From: Setaria digitata
Taxonomy: Eukaryota > Nematoda > Chromadorea > Rhabditida > Setariidae
NCBI GenBank assembly: GCA_003640385.1
Contig: RCAB01000064.1
Span: forward strand, 142,722 to 206,721
Length of the DNA stretch: 64,000 bases
Direction of reading: 5' to 3'
Shown here: positions 24,758 to 35,493 of the stretch, piece by piece
How positions within the stretch are numbered: position 1 is the first letter of the stretch
Layout: each line of letters opens with the position of its first letter
Position numbers and translations under genes: made by a program
Notes under the pieces: model-generated
Told to the model about the DNA's origin: nothing
The model's database searches: none
What the model saw: the letters and a program-made list of their open reading frames with translations, nothing else

Positions 24758-25604
24758 TCAGGTGTTGTCTTCTTCAGCAAAAACTTGTGGTGGTAGTCCT
24801 CCTTCACTGGCATAAGGTATGATTATCGCTATATAACCTTGATTTTCAGGAGCTGATCGCATTAGATTAGGATTCTCTAGAAGCCGCTCATTAATTTCAA
24901 TTAAAATGGCTTTAAGTCCAGCACGTAGTACATACTCGCTACCATCTTCACAATACACAATACAGAGCTTTGTATCCGGTAACAAAGCTAGTCCGCCCTG
25001 AATGAATCTTTTACTCATCATGACAATTTCAAGTTAATCTGCTTCAATATGCAAGAGATCAGGTGGGAATTCGTACCAAAGAAAATAAAGCACCTTTTTG
25101 CCTTTCCCGCTAACTTTCTGCTTACTTCGATCAATTCCCTTGTTTTTTTTCATATGCCAATCAATTCGTTTGATCGGCTTTCGCATTAATTCATGATTTT
25201 TGTACAACGTCACGACAACCACTCCGCTTGGATGTCGCAAATAGCACAAGTCGTTTCCATCACTTTTCAAAATATAGCGCTTGTAACTCCGATCTACCAC
25301 AGACCGATAATCCGGTTGGACACTGGCATATTCTTCACAAGCCATCTGATCGCTTTTTAACAGATTCCCCTCTTCCTGAAGAACCTCACAACTTCTCAAC
25401 CACATTATTTGAATATTCTAATTTATTATCTTTATTCCGTTCTACAATTACAAAGGCACCGTTAAGCGAATGACTCTTAAATTCCTGCTCCACAACAGAG
25501 AGAAAATGCCTATATTGATGGCCTTCATCTAAACTAGACATCCCGATCACGACAAAGTGGTAGCTTTTAAGCGGACTAGAAGAATGAATATAGCAGTTGT
25601 ACAT
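24758..25604 (-). CDS. ABITRAM: ABITRAM (FAM206/Simiate) homolog
   Basis: ABITRAM is a small, mostly uncharacterised animal protein. In mammals it is linked to neuronal actin and nuclear speckles. Exons 25604..25452, 25375..25094, 24997..24758, all phase 0, give 224 residues. The family core starts at [12 protein letters not shown], continues through [20 protein letters not shown] across the last intron, then [26 protein letters not shown] and GYIAIIIPY, matching the order and spacing of the vertebrate protein (VDRYF, KVSGKFKRGAQFL, CSDGEEY, GYIAVVLP). The first exon adds about 50 residues without a vertebrate counterpart. It starts 4 nt after a TTTCTAG acceptor and ends at a GTAATT donor. 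Reading through that donor instead gives a stop at 25386. If translation starts in exon 2, a 25405 or 25345-region Met gives a length closer to the usual 180. Confidence 0.82.
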
Positions 25605-25608
25605 TAGC

Positions 25609-26881
25609 CTAGAAACAGATTAAACTGATGCTAGTACTGAAAACAAAAACGCAGCTACAACACAGCTACGTAATCAATTTTGGAAACGTTTAAATGAATA
25701 AGCCACCTGCCAGTTGTATTACCTAGACTTCTGATTTCATCACATTGTTAAAAACAATCCTAAATTATGGGAAAGCCTGACTAAAAGATGAAAATTTTGA
25801 AGGAGATAACCAATTGAGCATGAATAATGACTTCGAAAAAATCTATTCTTCTTCCGCGAATAATGAAAAAACAATTTTTTACAGCAAATTCCTAATATTA
25901 CTTTAGGGATAAAAGTACGGTTAAAACAAAAAATGTTAAATAATGGAAAACTGCTGTACTATAACTTCAACATAACAGAACGAGAAATTTAAACCCATGA
26001 CTGACATCTTCATTCTTTTTACTGAATTATTAAAATCCTCTAATATATAGAGCAGTGAACTAATTTCAATTATATGGCACGATTGAAAATTTAAACTGTA
26101 AAATAAACAAAACTGTCGTTGAGAAGGTATCCATCTTGATCTTTCAATTCTTATCCGAAGTGAGAGTCAAAAAAATTGCACTTATAAACAATCCTAATAA
26201 ACCTAAAAAATTACTTTTGACAAAGTCAGTCATGCAAAACATTAAATCATGCCCTTAAAACAATGCATAGAATAAAACATGAAAATGGTTAATACTCGGT
26301 TATAAATTTAAAAACATGCCATAAGTTTACGTAAATCATGGCGTAATTCTATGAAATTAAAATAAAACCAAGTTTAATTATATTAGCAAAATATGCATCC
26401 TGCTGAACAATATGAGGCCATCAAATCCTGAGCAAAAGCACAGAAAAAAAGACTACACAAAATGCATACAATTATTTTCAGAACAGAAAATTGATTTTGA
26501 AACAAAGAAATGTGACCTATGCTACCAGCTACACATCTTACAGCTCATTTTACTAGTAATCCTATTCTAGAGTAGTACTAGTCTATATAAATGAACAAAA
26601 AGTTATGCTGAGCACAAATTCACCTTAAATGTTTCGAAAAATGAGAGAAAATGAGTAACACTGTCCAGTGTATCACTGGGATCCTGACTTTTTTCCACCA
26701 CTTTTTTATCTATCTATTCTATATATAGATGGATAGATAAAAAAAATGCTATAATGATAAAACAGAACATCGAGTATGGAGTAGTACTGAGCATATAATA
26801 TCTCTAAAAAAAGTTACGCATGAAACTCCAGGATGTATGACAACTTTAGAGATCAGAAGAAAAACAATCTAATGATCACAA
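25609..26881. other. Intergenic between ANKRD13 and ABITRAM genes
   Basis: An AT-rich spacer with the 3' flank of the ANKRD13 gene. The only structure found is the palindrome at 26702-26745. No ORF or RNA gene is apparent. Confidence 0.5.
26702..26745. repeat. Near-perfect 44-bp palindrome
   Basis: Poly-T plus ATCTATC on the left mirrors GATAT-type GATAGAT plus poly-A on the right, centred on CTATATATAG, with only two mismatched pairs. It lies 140-180 bp past the ANKRD13 stop. It may form a hairpin in the transcript end or a cruciform. Confidence 0.7.
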
Positions 26882-29800
26882 CTAAAAGTCCGGGAAACGA
26901 TTAGCATCTTCCCGATAACATTTCGGTACTTTAAACATTTTTGATGTCAGGTCGTTGCGAAACATGAATTTTTGGAATGTGACTTTCGCTGATATTGTCG
27001 GCAATATAGGAATTTCTAAAATGAAATAATAAACCACAAAGTACTACAAAATACTCGGGAAAAAAAAAACTAAATGAATTAATTACGAAACGTATTTTGA
27101 AGATTGGAAAAATACTTGCCAACTCGGACTGGAAATCCAGGTGGCAGTCTCACTTTACAGAAACAACGAAGTTTATCGAAATGTTTGAAAGGTGCAACAA
27201 TTTCAAGAATATCCAGTAAAACATCAACCGATAGAGGAAAATCTTCAGCCTAAAAAGTTTTCAATATTTTTCGGAAAAAAAAAAATTCAAAAACGCAAAA
27301 TGTTGCACATTAGCCAGTAACTAATACTTGTTTCATCAACTCATGACTTACAAATTCATATTAAAAGCAAATAACTTTTGACCCTTCAGCTTTTTAATTT
27401 TTTAGAAAGTTTAAAAAACTGTAAAGCACCTATATGATGAAATTAGTGGTGGAAAAGGTTCATAAAACAAGCTTTTTCGGGAATGTACTAACATATTCAC
27501 AAAATCATTTTTTTTAATTGCCGTATAGATGCTGCCAAGAAGGTGAGAAGAAAGGTTTAGAGAACTGTACAAAACATTGGATCATTCTGACATTACTTCT
27601 CGATCCTTACCATTGCAACAAGAGCTTTGAATTTCTTTGTGTTCTGCTTAAGAACTTGAGCACGTCCCAATGGAGGAGCAAAACCGGCAGCAGCATTAAT
27701 GTATTCTTCCCATGTAGTAGAGATCCGCCGTGGCGGTGGTAAACTTTTTCGGTGCTGCAGGCTCTAAATTTAATATTGGCGTAACAACAAATACGATTCG
27801 ATGTCGTAAGTAAATTTCAGTCAATCAGTACACTATCAATGTACAACACTCATTTTGCCCAATAAATTCACTAGAACTCTTACAGAAACCAGTAGAACTG
27901 CCATATAAAGACTTCATAATAATATGAATTGAACGCACGATGAATTCATCTTCTGTCATCAGAGATCCTAGTGCCAGATTTTGCATAAATGCCTTGTTTT
28001 TCTTAATATCTTCTGTTGTCAAGTGCTCTCTCCTGCAGAATACAAACTGTTTTTAAAAAAATATGAAAAGCGAAAATTATTCAAGCAAATTAAACCTCAA
28101 AAAATAACTGAATAATTCCACAACTTGAAGTCTTACTAAATGGATAGATCACTCAGTGGAATGAACGACAGGGAATAACAAAATGTAGTCTACTCAAATG
28201 AACGATTTTTCAATAAGCAATGGTCAATCTTTCACGAAGCTTTAGAGAATATTTATGCAAAAACTGACCGTTTACGAGTAATTAGTGACATGCCTTCCAC
28301 TGTATAATAAACAGCATTATAGTCACCTACTTGTTCCTACAAAATCGACTTTTACATAAGAAAAGGATTTAAAGAAAGTGGAGATAGTAATTTATAATTC
28401 AATTTAAAACTATAAGAACGAAAATTTGGAAAGAATTTACCATGATTAACTAAGTAAAAAAGAAAATACGGCTAACCAATTTTTCGTGCTTAAAAATCCA
28501 GCCACTTATAGTCCTCACAAAAGTTATCGGCTTTGTAGATATTTGAGCACTTACGATATCAGAAGACATTAAAACATCAATTTCTTCATCCAATTCTGCT
28601 TCTGATTCCTCTTTCCTTATACGCCGGAACACCTTATATACGCACTTATATATCTCATAAGAAGCTATGGAAAAATGAGCGAAGCAATACGTGCAACAAA
28701 ACATGTAGAACATAGTCAGTAAATTTGTTTTAAAATTTTTCTGGAATTAAAAAGAACCTTAGCGTCATGATCTAAAATAAACAGTTGATCTTTTGCATGT
28801 TTCGAATCTGAGGTAAACAGAAAGGATATGTCGCCTCGTTCCCAAGTCCGATCATTAAAGTCGACCAGTGTGGTATCTAGCCTCAGACTTGTCCCACATT
28901 TATATATTTTACATACATCGGAAGGGAGCATCTTCGTGAGCAGAGGAACTGAAATTTTATAGTACGGGAAAAACAAGCAACAAGTTGCTTGTTCTTCACA
29001 AGTGCTGTAATGAATTTCATAACTGCAACTAATACTAATTTGAAAGGCTTTATATGCTCAATTTCTACAATTTTATACCGAAAGACTGATAAATCCACAA
29101 ACAAAATAAGGCTACTTGCAAGGAAGTAAAATTATCATGATCTACTACTTACGCCAGCTTTGAAAGTCCCATCTCAATTCCAAATAGAAATCACCAAACT
29201 CAGACAGCATCTTAAGCAAATGAGGTTTTCGAGCTGTCATATTTTCTCGAGACTGCGTTTTTAGCTTACGTAACATAGCAGTGACTGAAAATGAATAAAG
29301 AAAGAAAAAGTTGTTTGATCACTACTAATAGTTTAAAAAGGATTACGAAAGTTCAGGAACTACGGTCGAGATGTCTTTGAAAAAGATTGAAATCTTGTCA
29401 TTTTTTTTTTTTTTTTTTTTTGTAGTTATTTTATATATGACTTCGTTTTTCAATCACATTTGACGATCATCACAAAAAAATAGAATTAACCAGGTTTTCT
29501 AAAATGTTTGATGCAGAAAGACTAATACTAGGAAATCGTTGGAAACTGCAAGTATATTCTAGATTTCAACTCCTCATACTATTTTTAAAAATTTACACTA
29601 TAGATGAAACGAAAGTAACTTTCATTTGGTTAGCAATTAATTGGAAATAAATTTACTTATTTGTCTATCGCCATAGCTGACTGCCTCCATTAAACTATTC
29701 CAACCGTCTTTATTTTTCGATTTCACCGGAGCATTATGAGCAAGCAGAAGCGTTGTTGCCTCTGGAAATGATGAAACTAGATTTCTATTCAAAAGGTGAG

Positions 29801-30124
29801 CATTTAGTATTCATTTGATAAAGAAGAGCTAGATTTCATAAACCTTTGTGTCCGAGCATGGTAGAGATGTGTAAAGCTGTATTGCCTTGTCGATCTTGCA
29901 GATGAAGATCTGCGCCTAAAGAATTGACCAAGTCAGAGTATTTTCAATTTAATATTAAGAATTTATAAAATGTTGAAAAATCATGTTTGATAGGATTTGA
30001 AAGGAAGAAAAAAAAAACATTTGAATTGAAAGAAAGTAAGACCATTTTTGATAAGCTCCTCAATTAACTGTGTATCATTAAAGAATGCAGCACGATGTAA
30101 GGGATACAGTTCCACTTCTGTCAT
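26882..30124 (-). CDS. ANKRD13C: ANKRD13 family protein (ANKRD13C-like)
   Basis: ANKRD13 proteins pair ankyrin repeats with a GPCR-chaperone domain. The C type acts at the ER on receptor folding; the A/B/D types bind ubiquitin. Eleven exons: 30124..30043, 29915..29844, 29761..29657, 29284..29153, 28948..28758, 28632..28477, 28336..28269, 28032..27939, 27763..27611, 27249..27120, 27015..26882, giving 438 residues. Ankyrin units are at the start (YPLHRAAFFND, GNTALHISTMLGHK, GWNSLMEAVSYGDRQ). The chaperone domain carries GDFYLELRWDFQSW, MLPSDVCKIYKCG, EEIDVLMSSDIVSAQIS, RKRREHLTTEDI, PRRISTTWEEYI, FPLSVDVLLDILEIVAPFKH and a C-terminus of NRFPDF. No UIM motifs follow, as in ANKRD13C. One intron (27119-27016) begins GC, not GT. 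The exon 8 donor (GTGCGT) is weak. Confidence 0.93.
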
Positions 30125-33100
30125 CAGTGCAAAGTCCTTCAGTATAATTTGTCAATAAATAAAATCGTTAGATCGTGAATAAAAAATCCATTCTGCCTGC
30201 AACAACGTTTTTCATTTTTGGGCTAATATTAGAAGGTAATAGAAGGAGTTCTATCAACGCTGTTCTGCATTTGAAATCTACCTACACATACATTTAATAA
30301 ATGCATCATGCGCAATATGTTTGTGCACTTGTTCACTTCCATCTATATTTTTCTAGACTCCGGAATTTTCTATCCATGACGGAAATGTTCAAAGTGAAGG
30401 GACGCGTTATCGTCAAGTTGAAAGAGATGCGTCAAAAAACGATTTCAGAAGTAACATTATGGGAGATAACTGGAGTATTTCGCTCAGTACAACTTGCAGA
30501 CAGGCAGTTCCACGAGCATAAACCCGTCCGGAATCTGGAAACCAGCCACAGCCTCCTCCACTCACTCTCAACGAAAACTGAAGCACTCTCCCACTCTCTA
30601 CTGACTCTTTAATTATCTAATTCATTTTGTCTCATCTGCTATTTCCCCAATGCACAATAACATTATCTCAGTCATCTCTCCAAAAGCAGTATTTTCTCTC
30701 AGTCTTTAGTCTCTTTTCTCCACACTTTCTCAAATCTCTGCAACTTCCGTGCCTTCTACAATTCCAGTCTCTATCTGTCCGGAAATAAGGTTTCGTTGAT
30801 ACAGTGAATTATAGAAGTGTGTTGGAATGGGAGGGGTGTAACATTAGCCGAGGTACGTAGACAGGGTGAGACCTCAAGTACTACTATCCTGAGGAGGTCG
30901 AGTCTTCCGGTTCTCTGGAAACAGTTATGAAGGTTATGACGACCACTTCACTGTGTGCAAAAATGCCGTTTGCTGACAGGTTCCCTCACAAGAAAGTAAT
31001 GGGAATGAGTCTAGCACTAGTCACAATACTGTCGAGGACTAACTTGAGGTCGGTACTCAATAGTCGGTGAATGATTCACCTTTTCTCCAGGTAAACAGGT
31101 GCGAATGTCTTATTCAGAACGTCTAGTTGACTACACGATAGGAATTGTGGGGATCAGCCCGAAAGAGCGATATTTCAAAATCAGAAAGTAAAATCAATTC
31201 GTTCACTTGCTGACTCATGGATGATGATGCTTGCGAACGTTTTTTTGCAGTTGATGGCTCATGGAAAATGTTTGAGAACAACTTTCCTGTCGGTTAGAAG
31301 CCTTCAAATTCCCACTTCTTCGAACATCGAATGCTACGAAACAAGGAACGAGTAGCACCAGGAATTCCCTTGCTTCGGTGTTTGTATCGCGGTCACCAGT
31401 GAGTTCTGCGATCTAACAGGGCTAACATGAAAAGTAGCATCTCTGTCACTTGTATTCATCTTATCATTTATGTCCTCTTCTTTGTTTCGATCATTGCTGT
31501 TAATGGATGTAGTGCGCAGGCCTGTGAAGAAGCTCACTGTAATTGGCGGACGTTAATCAGTTAAGGCTGCTGAATCCTGATAAGATAAAGTTTTGTCTCT
31601 GCGATGTAGAATACTGAAAAGCGGAAAAGAACTATTTACAAACAATTTTGTGAAGAAAAGAATTTCTTTTTGTACTGTTAATATCTTCCTCTATTCCAGT
31701 TTTGATTAATCACAAATTATTCTTGTAGAATTATTGACTTCCCAAGAAATCAACGGAGCCGAAAGAACTACTGTTGATGCATGAAGAATTTACGTAAAAA
31801 AGAATAAAAAACACTTCAGAATTTTTGAAAAAAAAAAAAAAAAACTACAGCTACGTTTCTATTGAGCCCTGTAAAATGACAAAACTGACCAAAAGAGAAC
31901 CAATTTACTTCTTGCTTGGAGCACTGAAAAGAAGCCAGTGCAATTTCTAGCGGTGACACTGACGAAGACTGAAAATTTGTCCAACTACGATGGAAAGATT
32001 GACTACTGCTACTGTTGATGAGCTTTGAAATCTATTCATTACCATCATCAGAGTTCCTCGTTTCACACAAAACTACTCCCTAGCAAAGTCTGAGAATCAA
32101 TAGACAATTTCAACAGCATTCAAATGATGACATTAACGAGTATGACAATTAGGTCGAGAACAATTTTGTTATTCATTCAGTGGGTGTTGCTGTACTCAAT
32201 TCCAGCAAGTACATATTAACATCAAATCATTTTTTATAATTTATTGGAACCAGCCACAATTAAACTGCTGAATCAGCAAGGCAGGCCGAGAACCCATAAA
32301 TTTACAGTAGTTCAAAAACCTCCAATGAAATTTTTAGAGAATCAGCAAAGATAGTGAACTGAAGTTCTGTACTGAACAAGTTCAAATTCAATTTTGTTTC
32401 CAGAAAGAACTCCTGTGAGATTCTGCAAGGTCTGCCTTTCACACCTGGAATATTTGTGCCAAACACGTAACTGAATATGAATGAATCTGTGGGAAAAATA
32501 AAAAAAAACATTGCTGCTATAATCCAATTTCGATGAATGATTCGTTGGAAAATTAGTTGTAATGAAATGAATTAAAAACTAATTCGAGATGATGCTTGAT
32601 TTAAATATTTTCAGGCAACGTGAATACAATAACAACCAAACAGGAAATAAAGCTTTGCAAACTTTATTATGCAAAGGAAGAGTGAAGTTTAAAGTTTCCA
32701 CTGATCGATCTTTTCCTTCTTTTTTTTTTCTTTTACGATACTTTATCAGAAATATTTTTTCTTAGAAAAAAGGGCTAATAGAACAGAATGACGTGAAAGT
32801 GCCGCTGGCCAAGCGAAAAACTTTTTTTAAAATGAAACGAACGATAGACAGACACTAAATGAATCACTTGTTCTCCAGCTAAAACAGTTTAAGCTCATTG
32901 CCGTTTCTCTTTCAACTACCAAACGGTATCCCTGAAAGACTGATTGATGAAACTGAATAGCGGTAAATGATTCGTCTTATCCTTAGCTAATGTCCCACAT
33001 TGACCGATGCTGTGATAAGCGTATCGGAATAAAGCAATCAATCTTAGTGAATCCCTTTTCTGTCAGTCATCCTACATATATAGTTCTCTTAATTTCTCAC

Positions 33101-34585
33101 TTCAAAAAATTTTCCTTCACATAAAAAGACGTACACAGGGATGAACATTACAAAACATCTGCTGCTCCACCATTTCAGAAATAGACAGTTGAAAGGAACA
33201 GAATTTTCTAGTAACTAATTATTTTGTTATATTTAGAAGGTAGCATGATGTTGGTACCAAACCATTCAATATTAACAAATATCGCTGAAAGAAATTTCAT
33301 TTCACTTCTCACCAAGACACATCGACGTATGCCAAACAAGTTGTTCATATCACTTATAGCACAAATATGCATTGTTTGACCAATGAAGAAAATCGATTGA
33401 AGTTATCATATCAGAAATTACGCATATCACAGATTTGGTTAAACCTATTGTATGAAATCATCCATACCTGTGCTTTTTTTCTACTTAATAAGTATTAAAA
33501 CAGAAAACAACTTCGGCAAACAAATGAGATCTATCTTACTTGCACATCGACTCTTGAACAGAGGGAGAGAGAGCAAATGTATTATCGGTTAGACCTTTAT
33601 CTCACTATCTTTTTCTTTGTGTGGTAAGAAGTCGAATATTTGAAATATAAAAAATTAAGTATTATTCAGTAATATACACTAAATTACATTTCCAAAGAGG
33701 CCGTTTGCGCTTGAAGAAAATTGGAAGAATATTGAGAAGTTGCTCATCTTACTAATATGCTCTATATTATTATACTGCATAGCATTTTCACTACTAACAA
33801 ATTAGTCAGATGTTATACGTTAAAGTGTAAAAGGAGAAAAAACAAGTTATGAATTACTATCATGAAAACACTAATAGTGAAAGATCGAAACGCAAGGTCA
33901 TACATCATCTCTAGTTCTTTCTCTTCCATTTCTTCCATACTGCACCACATTACTTTAAAAAAATTTTATAATTAAAAAACTCAGAAACTTTAACAACTCA
34001 AATAAGTTCTAGAAATTGTAATCTCCACAGCTTTTGTCTGAAAAGGAAGTGGACCCATTGAAAACGGTATATATTTATTTAGAAGGTAAAACTTTTGATG
34101 CCAAAACAGTTTGTCCCCCTTCCCCACCACGGTAGCAATGGATATGAAAGATTGTGAATGAAAATAAAGGCAGTGATGCTATCTGAAAAATGCATAACAA
34201 TCATATCATTTGATGAATAAAAACGAATGCTTCTGATGAATTCCGCTGAGCAGCAATCCAATTTCCCTTCGTATTCCTGAGAATTCCTTTGGTTCAAGTA
34301 GAAACTTGTAGTTAATTTCAATCAAAACATGCGGAAATTTACTGACTTTGCCCTGTTTGTGACGACGAACTTGATTGCTTCTAGAACGTACATGTTTTAC
34401 AGAAAACACAAGTTCTTAAAATGGATATGGTGTACTAGCGAATTAGGTATTATTTAGATCAAAGCTACGGTGAAACATGAAGCATCATCAGCTGCTTTAA
34501 AGCCTTGATGTCTCACGCTGTTACGACAAACAATCACTTGATCTAAAAATGACACCCAAATACCAAGCTTTGATGATGCGAAGTA
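30125..34585. other. Long intergenic region, 4.4 kb
   Basis: Upstream of the ANKRD13 gene and downstream of the 101-residue gene. 30300-31560 is less AT-rich than its surroundings and includes a CTCTC/ACTC-rich stretch (30550-30730). ORFs of 60-100 codons there have no family resemblance and no splice support. An A16 run lies near 31830. No RNA gene was recognised. Confidence 0.45.
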
Positions 34586-35261
34586 CTACGTATCTGGATA
34601 ATGTACTTCGAAAATATCATGCGGCACGAGCTCCATCGTTTTTGCATCTTCTTCTTCCTTCTTTTTACCTGCAACTTCCAACCATTAGCGATACGCTGCT
34701 GATTTGCAAAAAGATTTCTTCCTGAACAGATATAACCGTGCAAGTGAAAACGTGACTTCAGATTCGTTACCACAAATTAGCTATTACTGCTGCAGTACTG
34801 GAAAACTTCCACAATTTTAAATAAAATAATTATCAAACCAAAATTTGCGGAACAAAATGTAACGGAACTTCTCAAAAAAAATTTTGGAAGTACTCACACC
34901 ACTGATGACCGGAAAGTAGCACTATTGATAAGCCAAACATCAATAAAACTGATAAAAATCCTAATACAATATATGAAACATGTAAAGCAAATAGTCTCCC
35001 TGTAATTCATGCATATATTCACTCAAACATCGACAAATGCACAATTTATCACTCACAATTCCTACTTAGGGAGTTTAATATTTTATACTAACTCAACAGA
35101 AATACTTCATCTCTAAGTAGATTTTAACCTCGTAACTGGAAATTCCTGACCGTTTCTATAAGGACAGTAGTAAAATTGACATGGAACTGTGCTTTTGAAT
35201 GAACCAAACCAGTATCAGCGGATAAGGTAACGGCGAGAACCAACCACCAAATGTATCCCAT
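34586..35261 (-). CDS. Putative 101-residue type I membrane protein, three exons
   Basis: Exons 35261..35129, 34999..34910, 34668..34586 join in phase 1 at both junctions (G|GG and G|GT). The N-terminus is a signal peptide (MGYIWWLVLAVTLSADTG). About 30 lumenal residues follow with one N-glycosylation sequon (NFT), then a clear membrane span (YIVLGFLSVLLMFGLSIVLL) and an acidic/basic cytosolic tail (GKKKEEEDAKTMEL, ending HYPDT). The start is 232 bp beyond the SLC17 transporter stop on the same strand, compatible with an operon. No family was recognised; it may be nematode-specific. Support is from signals and phase, not homology. Confidence 0.55.
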
Positions 35262-35493
35262 TTTCTTCACAATAATTAAATTGCAACATCAACAACCTAT
35301 TTTTAATTCTGTCCAAGTTTTTTCGGCTTCTCGAAAATTCCATAGAGAATATGGAAAAATCTGCTGATTTAATGTGGTGTCTAACACTAATCTAGGATAT
35401 GTCTTTCAATTTACAGAAAGAGAAGTGGAAGGAAAACATTTATTGATTTTTTTTTTGTACAGTATGTACAGAAAGCACAAAAAAGACGGTAAA

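Noticed and set aside
30301..30612. 103-codon plus-strand ORF
   Set aside because: No recognisable domain, a low-complexity Ser/Leu end from CTC repeats, and no splice or promoter signals.
31223..31305. Plus-strand exon after TTTTTTGCAG
   Set aside because: Only 15 codons open, and no donor or partner exon found.
33239..33373. Minus-strand exon pair with GTGAGA donor and TTTCTTTCAG acceptor
   Set aside because: The intron between them would be only 28 nt, too short for nematode splicing. The open frame is probably chance.
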